64,000 nucleotides of DNA from CAVZVZ01 sp963778895 (GTDB lineage Bacteria > Actinomycetota > Acidimicrobiia > Acidimicrobiales > Acidimicrobilacustridaceae), in NCBI GenBank assembly GCA_963778895.1, contig CAVZVZ010000002.1, positions 682,001 to 746,000 of the forward strand, given 5' to 3'. The translations under genes and the position numbers were made by a program. The notes beneath the pieces were generated by a model. It ran no database searches. It was not told the DNA's origin and saw only the letters and a list, made by a program, of their open reading frames with translations. Of this stretch, positions 9,019-18,623 are shown piece after piece (the first letter of the stretch is position 1; each line of letters begins with the position of its first letter).

Positions 9019-9435
9019 TCACTGCAGCTGCTCCACTCGCACCCGCACGGTGCGGTCCACATGACCGAGCGCGTGTCCGCTTCCCAGGTCCGGCAGGAGG
9101 AAGCGGGGCGGGTCGGCGCTGACCCGCAGCACCACGTAGTTCTGTGTGCTCGACGACCAGTCGAGGCTGACTCGGTCGCCGAACTTTCCCAACAGCTGAC
9201 GCAGTCGCGTCTCGCCGCGGGCTCGGGCGGTCATCACGGCGGCGGGATCACCCTGGTTGACGGCCCCGCTGGCGGCCACGCGTGCTGCTTCGTGTGCGGC
9301 GCTCGTGACCACCGAGGTCGTGTACAGCGCCATCAGGAGCTGTACCGCGAACAGCAACAGCGCCAAGAACGCAAGTAGCGCGGAGATGCTGCCGATGAGG
9401 CCCGTGCCGACGTCGGCTGCGAGTCGGCGGCTCAA
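9019..9435 (-). CDS. TadE-like protein with TTG start
   Basis: 138 residues when started at TTG 9435, which overlaps the upstream stop (TTGA). No ATG or GTG is well placed before the membrane helix, so this start is the best fit; the frame is open further upstream, but that part overlaps the pilin-like gene. The helix is ISALLAFLALLLFAVQLLMALY, followed by SVVTSAAHEAARVAASG, the TadE signature. The tail is a beta-rich secreted domain. Translational coupling to the pilin-like gene is likely. Confidence 0.75.
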   Translation of the reverse strand: MSRRLAADVGTGLIGSISALLAFLALLLFAVQLLMALYTTSVVTSAAHEAARVAASGAVNQGDPAAVMTARARGETRLRQLLGKFGDRVSLDWSSSTQNYVVLRVSADPPRFLLPDLGSGHALGHVDRTVRVRVEQLQ

Positions 9436-9659
9436 TCCGATCCGATCTGCTGCACCTTTGTCTCGGTGTTGCGCTCCGCTCCTTCCCAGATTCGACGGAA
9501 GCCCACCCACATGAGCGCGCCGAGGAACGCCATGATCAAGACCGCGATCGCTGCCGAAATGACGCCTTCGCCGCTGTCGCCGCGCAGGCGTCGTGTACCG
9601 CGGGGTTGGGGAGCGTCGCGCTCCGCAACGCGCGACGCGTCGTCGTTGGACTTCGTCAT
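9432..9659 (-). CDS. small pilin-like membrane protein of the tad operon
   Basis: 75 residues: a charged N-terminus, then GDSGEGVISAAIAVL and a hydrophobic helix (IMAFLGALMWVGF), then a short charged tail. The Gly-Glu junction before a ~20-residue helix resembles a prepilin leader, but the canonical Flp Glu-Tyr pair is absent, so identity as the major pilin is uncertain. It is the first gene of the operon with three TadE/G-like genes. Its promoter, leader hairpin and first codons are copied at 10.8, 12.6 and 18.9 kb, each truncated after ISAAMAV. RBS is AAGGCGGA, 5 bases before the ATG. Confidence 0.7.
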   Translation of the reverse strand: MTKSNDDASRVAERDAPQPRGTRRLRGDSGEGVISAAIAVLIMAFLGALMWVGFRRIWEGAERNTETKVQQIGSD

Positions 9660-9681
9660 GTCTTCCGCCTTCCGACCAGGG

Positions 9682-9698
9682 CCTCACTTCAAGCGAGG
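9682..9698 (-). promoter_or_regulatory. 5'-leader hairpin of the pilin-like gene
   Basis: In the minus-strand transcript, CCTCGC TTGAA GTGAGG folds into a 6-bp stem with one G-U pair, between the predicted transcription start and the RBS. The same position has CCTCGC GTGAA GCGAGG at 10968-10984, and CCTCG...CGAGG at 12693-12709 and 18973-18988. The stems are kept while the loops differ, which suggests an RNA structure under selection. Confidence 0.55.
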
Positions 9699-9715
9699 TC
9701 ACATCCGCTCGTCGC

Positions 9716-9766
9716 AAGCTAGGTGTCCGGCCCCGCGCTGTCGTCATGACATGGTTCACGGGAACC
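9716..9766 (-). promoter_or_regulatory. operator-promoter of the tad pilin operon (copy A)
   Basis: On the minus strand the order is: palindrome GGTTCCCGTGAACC, then CATGTCATG, then GACGAC (-35-like, GCGACA-type), exactly 18 bases, then TAGCTT (-10; plus-strand 9716-9721). The same arrangement with the same 18-base spacing is at 11004-11054, 12730-12780, 19008-19058 and upstream of tadA at 52107-52157. Five conserved copies with fixed spacing make a promoter plus regulator site the simplest reading. Confidence 0.7.
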
Positions 9767-9786
9767 GACGACGTCGTTCTGGCAAT

Positions 9787-9989
9787 AGTGCAACGAGATC
9801 GTCGAGGTGCGAGGCCTCAGCTACTTCCACCGCTGGGAGCCGACCGAGATGGTCATCTGGGAGAACTGGCGGGTGCTCCACTCGGTGTCAGGCGCGGCGC
9901 CCGAGAACGGTCGCTGCATGCACCGCCCGACCATCGCCGGTGACTACGGCCTCGGCCGCTTCGAGGAGCAGGCTCCGGCGCGCTCCTAG
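9787..9989 (+). pseudogene. 3' fragment of a TauD/TfdA dioxygenase gene
   Basis: This stretch reads as the last ~66 residues of a TauD/TfdA-family oxygenase (GLSYFHRWEPTEMVIWENW, VLHSVSGAAP, GRCMHRPTIAG) and closely matches the end of the dioxygenase gene at 28805-29750, with scattered substitutions. The distal iron His and the 2-oxoglutarate Arg are kept, but there is no N-terminal two thirds, so it cannot be active. The similarity begins immediately after the GGCAA boundary of repeat copy A, which suggests the fragment was brought in or cut at that boundary. Confidence 0.8.
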
Positions 9990-10201
9990 GCCCCCTGCCC
10001 ACGTGCCTCCAGGTCGTCACGCTGGGAGGTTGCAGGGCGAGGTGACCTCGGTCCGGTGGCCCGCCTCGCGGGGACGAAGGTTAGAGAAAGGCAAACTCCA
10101 GGCCATCAAGCCGCCAAGCATCCCAGACGGTCTTAGGTCCTCCGACCCATCCTGCCGATGTGGAACATGGGACGGGTATCCGCGGAAGCGAGGTGGGACA
10201 C

Positions 10202-10705
10202 ATGGAGCGACGCAAAGCCTTGGCCCTGTCGGCGGTGGCCGCTCTCCTCGTGACCGCGATGGTGGTGATGGCCGTCGCCCTCGTGCAGATGAGCGCTCAA
10301 ACCAACGGCACGGATTCTGCGATGCCCTCCAGCCTTGTCGCGCCGAGCTCGACCGCTCCGTCGGCCTCGCCCGAGCCCGCAATCGAATACCAGGACGTCT
10401 ACGACGTGAGCGGCCCGACGGTCGTTCCGACCGACCCGACACAGCCGGTTGCCATCACCAGCGACCTACCCGGGGAGACCGGACGTGGGCCGACGGCCGC
10501 ACCTGCGCCCGTCGCCTCCAACTCGGTCACACCCCCGGCGCGTCCCACGACGACGACCACGCCACCGCCGCCGACGGTCACGACTTCCACGTTGCCTCCA
10601 GGCGTACCGGCGGATTGGCCGCCCGGCAAGCCGATCCCACCGATGCCGCCAGGCTGCCAGAAGCCGCAGCTGGAGGACAACGGGGTGTGGAACTGCGACC
10701 ACTGA
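10202..10705 (+). CDS. secreted Pro/Thr-rich protein with one membrane anchor
   Basis: 167 residues from ATG 10202 (GAGGTGG upstream). RRK is followed by a single hydrophobic helix (ALALSAVAALLVTAMVVMAVAL), then a Ser/Thr/Pro-rich region including TTTTTPPPPTVTTSTLPPG, and a short C-terminal motif with two Cys (PPGCQKP...VWNCDH). This looks like a cell-wall-spanning, membrane-anchored protein. No family was recognised. It sits between repeat copies A and B. Confidence 0.65.
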   Translation: MERRKALALSAVAALLVTAMVVMAVALVQMSAQTNGTDSAMPSSLVAPSSTAPSASPEPAIEYQDVYDVSGPTVVPTDPTQPVAITSDLPGETGRGPTAAPAPVASNSVTPPARPTTTTTPPPPTVTTSTLPPGVPADWPPGKPIPPMPPGCQKPQLEDNGVWNCDH

Positions 10706-10805
10706 CGTCGATCGTCGCCCTGATCGACTAGGAGCGTCTTCGGCAGGTTCATACAACGACCGCATCAAGCATTGCGACGGGTCGAGGTCAGCTCACCGAA
10801 ACGCC

Positions 10806-10946
10806 TCAACCGCACAGGGGTCGGAACGAACACACGGCCATTGCTGCTGAAATCACACCTTCGCCTCGGTCGCCACTCAGTCGAGGTCTGGGCCCATGGT
10901 TTGGACGGTTGCGCGCGGTGCGCGACGCGTCATGCGACTCTGTCAT
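10806..10946 (-). pseudogene. truncated copy of the pilin-like gene (copy B)
   Basis: 46 codons. They begin as MTESHDASRTARNRPNHG, similar to the intact gene at 9432-9659, and continue to GDRGEGVISAAMAV. There the hydrophobic helix is replaced by CSFRPLCG and a stop. The RBS (AAGGA), leader hairpin and promoter are intact, so a short peptide could still be made. The same break point, with similar CSxRPPxG-type endings, occurs in the other copies. Confidence 0.6.
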
Positions 10947-11074
10947 CGTTCCTTCTTCTCGTTCAGCCCTCGCTTCACGCGAGGTCGTCATCCGCTCGTC
11001 GGCAACCTACGCGTCGTGCGCACTGATGTCGCCATGACATGGTTCACGGGAACCGCTTACGTCACACTGGCAAC
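10810..11074 (-). repeat. dispersed pilin-promoter repeat, copy B
   Basis: A ~265-bp unit. It contains the 3' junction (plus strand CCGCAC..GGGGTCG, AACGAACACACGGCCAT), the truncated pilin-like frame, the leader hairpin 10968-10984, -10 TAGGTT (plus-strand 11004-11009), GGCGAC, the palindrome (to 11054) and the outer boundary TGGCAAC (to 11074). Sequence beyond either end is not shared with the other copies. Confidence 0.75.
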
Positions 11075-11150
11075 AAGGCCGGCCGTGCTCGCATCGGTGT
11101 ATCTGCGCCTGCGGCCTGATCACGATCGCGACTCGGGGATGGTCGCGTCG

Positions 11151-12479
11151 TCACACGGACCGGTAGAGCTGCCAGGGCTCCAGCACACCCTTCAAGAAGT
11201 GTTCGCCTGCATCCTCGAAGTGCAACTCGGACCCGACGACGAGATCGCGCACGGTGCGTGAGACGAGGACCTCCCCCGAAACGGCGAGTCCCACGATTCG
11301 CGCCCCGATGTGCACACCGATCCCACCAATATCGTCGGCGCGCAGCTCTACTTCACCGGTGTGCAACCCGGCGCGAATGGGAACGCCCTCACGCCCTAAC
11401 GAATCGGCTAGGGCGAGCGTGCAGTACACCGCCCGCGCCGGACTGTCGAACCTTGCGAGCGCCCCGTCGCCCGTGTACTTCACGAGGCAGCCGCCAAAGC
11501 GGTCGACGAACCGGTGTGTCTCAGATTCGTGGCGGTCGAGAATGTCGTGCCAGATCCGGTCGCCTACCTCGGCAGCCAAGCGCGTCGAGCCGACGATGTC
11601 GGTGAACATCACGGTTGCAAGCAGACGGTCGACGTCGGCGACGGACCGCGGAGTGCCGGTGAGAAATTCCTCCAACTCGTCGAGCACCGGTGCCCACTCG
11701 CGCGCATCCCACGCGCCGTGGATGTCGCCAGGCATCTCGACGAACTTTGCGTGCTCGATTCCGTCGGCGAGGGCGCGTCCCCGACCAGCACGGCACGACC
11801 GGATCGTTCGTGCGATGCATCACGAGTGTCGGCACCGAGATCGAGTCAAGGACTGGCGCGCGTCGATCTCGCAGTTGCGGCGCTGAATTTCGGCTGCGAG
11901 CCGGGGCGATGCACACGCGCGTTCGTAACGACCGATCTGTTCGTACACCGCGGGATCGTCGGGTGCGTGCACGAACGGCCCGAGCACTCTTCCGTTTCCC
12001 CAGTCCCGTTCGACGCCTGCGAGATACCGCTCGATTTCAGCCTGCACAGTCGGATCGTGCCGGTCGTCGTCTTCGAACAGGCACGCGAAGGTACCGTAGA
12101 GTGACAGGCTCAACGCGCGATCCGGGTAGGTTGCCGCGAACAGCAACGAGAGCGGCCCGCCTTCGGAGACGCCGAAGAGGTGCGCGCAATCCCACCCAGC
12201 GGCGTCCATGACCGCGCGGATGTCGTCCGTCCGTTCGGCAAGGCTGCCGAAGCCGAGATCGCGACCGGACAAGCCGGTCCCGCGTTTGTCGAACGCTAGG
12301 ACGCGGCCGATGCGATCGAGCCGTCCGAGGAGCGTGCCGTAGACAGGCAGCTCGCGTGCGAGGTCGAGGTGCGAGATGAAGCCCGCGACGTAGACGATAT
12401 CGATCGGCCCGTCGCCTGTGACCGTCCAAGCAACGTCGACGTCGCCGCTATGTGCGTATCGAACTTCTTGGCTCATCAC
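11151..12479 (-). CDS. alpha/beta-hydrolase fused to class III adenylate cyclase (LipJ/Rv1900c type), frame breaks
   Basis: About 442 residues. The N-terminal ~275 residues are an alpha/beta hydrolase: nucleophile LFGVSEGGPLSL and late strand SVPTLVMHRTNDPVVP. The C-terminal ~165 residues are a class III nucleotide cyclase: TVMFTDIVGSTRLA (first metal Asp) and CLVKYTGDGALARF (base-binding Lys, second Asp). The helix position normally holding Asn reads VHIGARI, so Asn is replaced. This architecture is known from mycobacterial Rv1900c. Two compensating frame changes occur near 11870 and 11780, and the span is a multiple of three; sequence error or recent decay are both possible. Confidence 0.78.
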
Positions 12480-12511
12480 ATCACCATTCTGTCAGTCGGT
12501 CGACCTGGACT

Positions 12512-12670
12512 TCACCTAGGCCGCAATCGGCTCCCCGCCGACGCCCTTGATTGGAACGATATGGCGCTAGTACCTGATGGAGGCCTGACTGCATACACCG
12601 CCATTGCTGCTGAGATGACGCCTTCGCCGCTGTCGCCGTGCAGGCGCTCGTGGCCGTTCGTTTTCGCCAT
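12512..12670 (-). pseudogene. truncated copy of the pilin-like gene (copy C)
   Basis: 52 codons starting MAKTNGHERLHGDSGEG, matching the intact gene through VISAAMAV, then diverging to YAVRPPSGTSAISF and a stop. The hydrophobic helix is lost. RBS (AAGGCGG), hairpin and promoter are conserved upstream. Confidence 0.55.
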
Positions 12671-12800
12671 GATTTCCGCCTTGTGATCCGGACCTCGTGT
12701 CCGCCGAGGTCGTCATCCGTTCAGGCGGGAACCTAGGTGTCCATCGCACTCCTGTCGCCATGACATGGTTCACGGGAACCGTGTTGGGCATCGTGGCAAC
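12592..12800 (-). repeat. dispersed pilin-promoter repeat, copy C
   Basis: A ~209-bp unit holding the truncated 5' coding end, leader hairpin (12693-12709), -10 TAGGTT (12730-12735), GGCGAC, the palindrome (to 12780) and the boundary TGGCAAC (to 12800). It is the copy most like D at 18869-19078. Confidence 0.75.
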
Positions 12801-12866
12801 CCGGCATTTGATCACACGAGGTGCACAGCAGTGCAGCCGCATGCAGGCCGGCGCGAGGCTGTCGGA

Positions 12867-13250
12867 GTGGCAGTGTTGAGGGGCCGAGTATCGGGTGGAC
12901 GAGGCGACCTCACGCAATGGATGACGAGGTACGCGGAGACGTACGAGCGAGTCGTCGGCGTACATCTCTTTCCAGGAAGCCTCAACGTGGTCTTGGATCA
13001 CGAATGGACGCTCCCGGCTCAGCGGCTTCGCATCGATCCTGCGGAGTTGGGCGGAAGAGTCGCAATGAACATCGTTCCCTGCACGGTCGGTGGCATCCAA
13101 GCCTTCATCCTCCGGACGGACCAGAACGAGGCGGGCACGGGCCACCACAACCGGAACGTTCTCGAGATTGCAGCATCCCTGCGACTTCGCGACGCGTTGC
13201 ACTTGGAGGACGGCGACGTCGTCGAAGTGACGGTGGACGGTCGGGACTAA
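12867..13250 (+). CDS. CTP-dependent riboflavin kinase-like protein (archaeal RibK/DUF120 fold)
   Basis: About 127 residues. The pattern fits the archaeal-type riboflavin kinase family: RGRVSGGRGDLTQWM near the start, GVHLFPGSLNVVLD (PGSLN core), LPAQRLRID, a central PCTVGGIQAFILRTDQ, then LEIAASLRLRDALHLEDGDVVEV. Archaeal members phosphorylate riboflavin with CTP instead of ATP; bacterial relatives are scattered and mostly uncharacterised. The start is unsure: GTG 12867, GTG 12873 or TTG 12876. It lies just outside repeat copy C in the accessory region, so it may be acquired cargo. Confidence 0.7.
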   Translation: MAVLRGRVSGGRGDLTQWMTRYAETYERVVGVHLFPGSLNVVLDHEWTLPAQRLRIDPAELGGRVAMNIVPCTVGGIQAFILRTDQNEAGTGHHNRNVLEIAASLRLRDALHLEDGDVVEVTVDGRD

Positions 13251-13445
13251 CGGGTGGTGGAAGATTCCTGCGCCGTCGTCGTTCGGCTTGTTTGGGGTTT
13301 GGCGTAGTGCGCGGACACAGTTCCCGGCGATGCCACGGCGATTGTCGAAGCTGGCACCGACGCGCGGCGATGCGGAACCGGTACCGCGTCGCGATAACCG
13401 CGGTCGGCCTGACAGTCAGTGCGGCTCAACCGCCCAGACGGGCTT

Positions 13446-14363
13446 TCAGTCGATCGGCTCGCGGTGTAACCACCCGACCAGGTCATCGGACGCGAGCTCC
13501 CGCACCCGCTCTGCGTACCGGACGAGGTCCTCCTCGTCGAGGAGGTCGCGCCACTGGCCACTCGTCCCGCGGCTGAAGAACGCTGCGGGCTCGATCCAGT
13601 ACGACCGACCACCGCCGGGGACGGTCGTGTCGGCTTTGCTGCGCATCGACTCGAACGTCGCTGCCTCGACCAGTGGCGGCCACTGGCCCTCGTCGACCTC
13701 GATGCCGAGGCGCACGGCCAGCTCCCGCATCTTCCCCTCCAGGTCCGCCTTCAGGTCGTCGTAGTGCAGGACCACGACGTCGAGATCGTCGACGGCGTCC
13801 CAGAACGCCTGCAGGTGTTCCGCGGTGCGCCGTAGCGAGGACCCGATCTGGGTGGACGGAGTCTCGTCGTCGACCCACTGCCAGAAGCGGTCCCGCTCGC
13901 CGTCGGGGCGCGGCGGCTGTCGGTGCACGGCCCCGAGCTCGATGCCGTCGATCGCTGCCGCCCGCTCACGGGCCTCGAGGAACGCGCCGACGTCCGTGTT
14001 GTCGATGTGGCGGTCCATCGATAGCGCCACATCGCGGGGATCACGCCCGACGCAGATGTACGTGACCGTCGGATCGTTGGGGATCCCGTCGAGCGGCGTG
14101 TGGGTCTTGATGAAGCGGCGGTGCGTCTGGGCCGCCAGGTCAGCGAACACCTCCGTGCGGGCGCGGGTCATCATGTCGATCCACGGCGAGAGCGTGTCCA
14201 ACGGGAGCGGCAACTCCGGTTCCTGCAGGACGAGCAGCGCGCAGATCATCTGCGTCCACGTCGTCCCGCACTTCGGGGGCGTGCTGATGATGATGTCGCC
14301 GGGGCGAAGCTCGAAGCCGTCCCACCGGCTGCTGTCGTAGACGGTCCCTTCGTAGCGGAGCAC
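13446..14363 (-). CDS. PAPS-dependent sulfotransferase
   Basis: 305 residues from GTG 14363. It has the cytosolic sulfotransferase fold: the 5'-phosphosulfate loop STPPKCGTTWTQM (residues ~28-40) and the 3'-phosphate site YICVGRDPRDVALSMDRH, plus FIKTHTPLDGIP with the catalytic-type His region and a late RSYWIEPAAFFSRGTSGQW segment that contacts PAPS. Members sulfate hydroxyl groups of small molecules or lipids. The acceptor is unknown. It lies in the accessory region between repeats C and E, with no obvious operon partner. Confidence 0.9.
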   Translation of the reverse strand: MLRYEGTVYDSSRWDGFELRPGDIIISTPPKCGTTWTQMICALLVLQEPELPLPLDTLSPWIDMMTRARTEVFADLAAQTHRRFIKTHTPLDGIPNDPTVTYICVGRDPRDVALSMDRHIDNTDVGAFLEARERAAAIDGIELGAVHRQPPRPDGERDRFWQWVDDETPSTQIGSSLRRTAEHLQAFWDAVDDLDVVVLHYDDLKADLEGKMRELAVRLGIEVDEGQWPPLVEAATFESMRSKADTTVPGGGRSYWIEPAAFFSRGTSGQWRDLLDEEDLVRYAERVRELASDDLVGWLHREPID

Positions 14364-14653
14364 TGAGCGTCATCCTCGCAGCGGGTTTGATCCCGGGAGG
14401 TCCAGGAGCATTCCGGACACCGCGCCATCTTGCCCGCTTCCGGCCCCTCGGGTTGCTCAATCTTGACTCGCAATCCCGAGGTGCACGCGTTGCATAGTGA
14501 CCGCTGCTGGCTGAGCTCGTCTGAGTCGGCGGCGGTGCAGAACATCTGCCCCGAGGGCAACGAGTTCTGCGTGCTCGGGATGAATCGCTTCGAGAACGTG
14601 CCGCTGCCGCCCAGCGTTCGCAAACACCGTCCCGGTCGGCCAGTCTGTGTCCC
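14364..14653. other. gap with a possible zinc-finger remnant on the minus strand
   Basis: No complete gene is supported. Reading the minus strand from about 14623 gives CNAC, a spacer of ~22 residues, then MARCPEC, which resembles a split zinc ribbon, but the frame then runs into the sulfotransferase gene. It may be a degraded small gene or chance. Confidence 0.3.
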
Positions 14654-15743
14654 GTGGCCAAGGGAGCGGAGTTCTCACCGGGGCAGGCGTCGGGCATCCC
14701 ACCCGAATGGGATCTGGTCTCTCCAGCGTGGATGACGTCGGCGTTGGCGTCAGCGTTTCCGACCGTGGAGGTGAGCGATGTCGAACTACTTCTCCGCGAC
14801 GACGGCACGAATCGGCGGGCGCGATTCGGGCTGACCTACCGCGCGGTTCCGGACCGGCGACGGTCTTCCTGAAGGCTTCGGATCGGGAGCATGCGGCGCT
14901 GAACGCCCGCACCGGGGGTGTGTTCAATGAGGCGCAATTGTTCGAGGCTCGTGTGCCGCTGCCGGTCGACCATCCGGAGGTCTTTCTGACGCGGATTGAT
15001 GAACCTCGACTCGACTTCATCATGGTGATGGAGGACATCGTGGCGAGGGGCTGCGATCCCGCGACGCGACTCGACCGATGACAGTGGAACAGGTTATGAG
15101 TGGCGTCGAGAGCTTGGCGGCGTTGCACAGTTCGTATTGGGGCGACCGCTTGGATGTCCGCGTCGAGCTCGCGTGGGTCGAGAAGTTCAAGGCGTGGACG
15201 GGGGTCATGGCCCGCGGCATCGACATCGGCATCCAACGTGCAAGCGATTCGATACCGCCTGATGTGCAGCGCATGACAGGCGAGGAGATCGAGAGCGACC
15301 TGTGGGCGAGGTTCATCGCCACCATCTCGCAGGGCCCACCGACGCTGCTGCATGGCGACCCGCATATCGGTAACACCTACGTGTTGCCCGACAACGATGT
15401 CGGCTTTCTCGACTGGCAGGTGGTACGGCGCGGGAACTACTCCATTGATCTGGGCTACTTCATCCAAGGCGCGCTGACGGTCGAGGATCGTCGCGCGAGT
15501 GAAGTCGACATCGTCGAGGCCTACCGGGACGCACTCGACGTGCCCGCCGATGAGCGTCCGTCGGGCAAGGAGGTCTGGCGACGCTACCGGGCCTCGACCG
15601 CACATGGCTTGACGATGTGGCTTGTGACCGCAGCTTCCGATACGTGGCAACGACCGGAGGTCTCGCTCACGCTTGCGCAGAGGTACGCCGCAGCTTTCGT
15701 CGATCTCGAAGGAGCTACGGCGATCGACCAACTGACGAGGTAG
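14654..15743 (+). CDS. phosphotransferase (APH/ecdysteroid kinase-like), frame breaks
   Basis: About 363 codons in three frames. The N-terminal part (IPPEWDLVSPAWMTSAL, VEVSDVELLLRDDGTNRRAR) and TVFLKASDREHAALNARTGG form the ATP lobe with the phosphate-binding Lys. The C-lobe carries the catalytic HGDPHIGNTYV and the metal Asp in VGFLDWQVVRRGNYSIDLGY. These are kinase-like signatures of the aminoglycoside phosphotransferase superfamily. Breaks occur near 14855 and 15065. The net span is one base over a multiple of three. All catalytic residues survive, so this looks more like sequence error than decay. Substrate unknown. Confidence 0.72.
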
Positions 15744-15757
15744 GCACAGCCAGCGGC

Positions 15758-15805
15758 CCGCACGGGGGTCGAAACGAACACACGGCCATGGCCGCCGTCA
15801 TCACG
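15758..15805 (-). repeat. partial pilin-promoter repeat, copy E (junction only)
   Basis: Plus-strand CCGCACGGGGGTCGAAACG then AACACACGGCCAT, followed by a GCCGTCATCACGGGCG-like stretch, matches the 3' junction of copy B with only a few substitutions. Reading on the minus strand gives TAAMAVCSFRPPCG, parallel to copy B's ISAAMAVCSFRPLCG. The promoter, hairpin and N-terminal codons are absent. Confidence 0.6.
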
Positions 15806-16009
15806 GGCGCGGCAGTTGTCACAACCGGACGGTTGCGAGACAGGTCTTACCCGTCCTTTTCAAATACGGCTGTGATGTTCCCGGCTAGGTCGGGACCGGA
15901 AGGGCTCACGTAGCGGTTCGCCTCGACGTCCCCAGCGAACTGACCCCGGGAGAGTCGACGAGAGCCGTCACCACCGAATCCCCTCGCCGAGCGACGCCCG
16001 GGTCCCGGG

Positions 16010-18623
16010 GTGCAGACTCGGGGTGTGGTGTCGGAGTGTGGGGTGTTGGTGACGGATCTGGTCGGATCGACCTCGCTGGCGAGGGAGTTGGGGGCGCGAT
16101 GGTCGGGTGTGCTCGCGCGGCACGACGAGATCGTGCGTGGCGTGTGCTCACGGCACGGGGGCCAGTGTTCGGGCGCGACGGGGGACGGCCTCTCATTCGT
16201 GTTCGACGGGGCTGAGGATGCGGTGGCCGCGGCGTGGGGGATCGTTCGGGGCATCGAGGCGGACGCTTGGCCCGAGGATGCCCGGGTGAGAGTCCGGGTG
16301 GGGGTGCACTTGGGTGCGGTGGTGCAGACCGGGGATGTGTTCAGCGGTGTCACGATCCATGAGGCCGCGCGGGTCACGGCGTTGGCGGGGACGTCGCAGG
16401 TGTTGGTCACCGACGTCGCGAGACGATTGACACGGTCGCTGCCCACGGGCACGGAACTGGTTGATCTCGGTCTCCATGTCGTTCGGGATTTCCCGGAGCC
16501 GGTCCGGTTGTTCCGCCTCGACGAGCTGGGTGCCGACAGCAGGGCGGCTCCGGCTCGTGATGCCCACCGGGCGGAGCTGGCACCGATCGTGGGGCGAGAC
16601 GACGTGATCGACCGGCTGCGCGGGGAGCTGTCCTCTGGTCGTCTGGTCACGATCGTCGGTCCTGGGGGGATGGGCAAGACCCGGTTGGCGGTCGAGTTGA
16701 TGCGCACCCACCCTGGGGATGTGGTGATGGCGGATCTCGCCGAGATCGAGCGGGATGACGAGGTCGATCCGTTGCTCATCGACTTGTTCCGAGTCGGAGG
16801 ATCCGGACCGCACGGTGGGCTGGGTCGAGCTGGTCGGGTCGAGGGCGGTGCTGGTGGTGTTGGACAACTGCGAGCACGTCGTCGGTGGGGTGAGCGAGGT
16901 GTGTGACGAGCTGCTCGAGCGGTGCCCTCGTGTGAGGCTGCTGGCCACGAGTCGCCAGTCCCTCGGCGTCGTGGGTGAGCGTCCATGGATCCTCGATCCC
17001 CTCGACGCCGACGCCGCGGCGGAGCTGTTCATGGCCGGAGCGGGGCGGTCGGTGGGGGTCAATCGGGCATCGATGTTGGACCGGCGCATCGTCCGCCAGG
17101 TGTGTGACCGGCTCGACAACATCCCTCTCGCGATCGAGCTGGCCGCGGCCCGGCTACGCGTGTTCGGGATTGACGACCTCGACCGTCGGCTCGCCGATCA
17201 GATGGCGATCCTGGCTGACCCTCGGCGGTCGGGTGCTGCCCGGCAGAAGACCATGCACGCGACGATCGACTGGAGCGTCGGTCTCCTTGCCCCGGCCGAG
17301 CGCGAGCTGTTCTGTCGTCTGTCGGTGTTCCGGGGTGGAGCCCGCCTCGACGCTGTCGTGGCCGTCGCCGGTGGCGACGGCGGGGAGCTGGAGCTGTTGG
17401 ACGACCTCGAGGAGCTCATCGCCCGATCGCTCGTGGTCCGAGACGACAAAGCCAGTCGGGCCCGTTACCGCCAGCTGGAACCCATCCGGCAGTTCGCCGA
17501 CGGTCTCCTCGACCCGGCGACACGCAGTCAGTTGGAGGACCGTCACGCCGCCTGGGTGCAGCGCTCGGTACCGCTCCTGGCACGAGAACTGCTGGTCTCC
17601 ACCGACGTCCGTGCCGCGATCGCAGCGGAATCGGCAAACGTCGTCGCTGCCATCGAGCACCTCGTCGAACGGCACCAGCTGGACCCAGCCCTTCGGGTCG
17701 TCGGAGCACTTGGCTACTTCTGGTTCTCCGAACGACCGGCCGAGGGGTGGCGACTCACCAGCTGCGTGCTAGACGCCTGCGACGGCAGCGAAACCCCCCG
17801 ACTCCGCGCCCGGGCGCTCCTGACAGCAGGCCAGCTCCTCCAACAACAGCTCCGCCTTGTCGAGTCCCGCGACGCCGTCACCGAAGCGGTCGCCCTGATG
17901 GAGGGAGAACCCTCCTCGGCGCTGGGGTGGGCCTTGTTCCAGCTCGGCCGGACCGACGCGATGGCCGACCGGACCCTCGACGCCCGGGAGGTGTTCGAGC
18001 GGGCGCTGGCGGCCTTCCGGATTGGCGGCGACCTCGTAGGGACGGGGTGGACGCAGCTGTGGCGGGGAACCCTCTCGCAGGATCCCGACGAGAAGACCGC
18101 CATCACCGCCGAGCTCGTCGAGTTCGCTCGCAACGAGCGCCTTCCCCACCTCCTCGCCGGTGCGCTCGCGAGCCTCGCAGCTCCACAGGCGTTCCTCGAC
18201 GGCGATCCCGGTCGCGGGCTGGCCCAGCTGGCCGAGGCGACCGCTTTGTTCGAGGAACTTGACGACACCTGGCAGACCGTCGAAACACTCCTCACCACCG
18301 CATCCCTTTGCCTCAGTTTCGACCGCCCAGAATCAGCCGACGCGCTCAACGCCGTGGCCCCACTGCTGGCCGAACTCGTCGATCGGGCCAATCGACAACG
18401 ATTCGTCGGCCTCACAGCGGAGGCCCTTCGCCGACGCGGTCACGTGGAACGTGCGGCCGAGCTCGCCTGGGCGGTCGACGAAGGATGGCGACCGAACCGT
18501 GGCGACTTCGCAGAGTGGATCGACCGCTGCCGGGAGCAGGCCGCGCCGCCTCGCACCCCGATCTCACTCGAGGAGGCCTTCACGCTTGCGGTCGCTGAGG
18601 TGACGTCATGGTACGGACATTGA
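16010..18623 (+). CDS. cyclase-like/NB-ARC ATPase/TPR regulator, one frameshift
   Basis: About 870 residues from GTG 16010. Residues 1-175 are a class III cyclase-like domain (LVTDLVGSTSLAREL; GATGDGLSFVF). The base-binding Lys position is Gly and the Asn position is His (GVTIHEAARV), so catalysis is doubtful. Next is an AfsR/NB-ARC-type ATPase with P-loop VGPGGMGKTRLA, Walker B VLVVLDNCEHV and IPLAIELAAARL. The C-terminal half is TPR-like helices (LRARALLTAGQLLQQQLRL and similar). The frame changes once near 16795; the span is one base over a multiple of three. No DNA-binding domain is visible, so it is probably a signalling protein rather than a direct activator. Confidence 0.8.
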
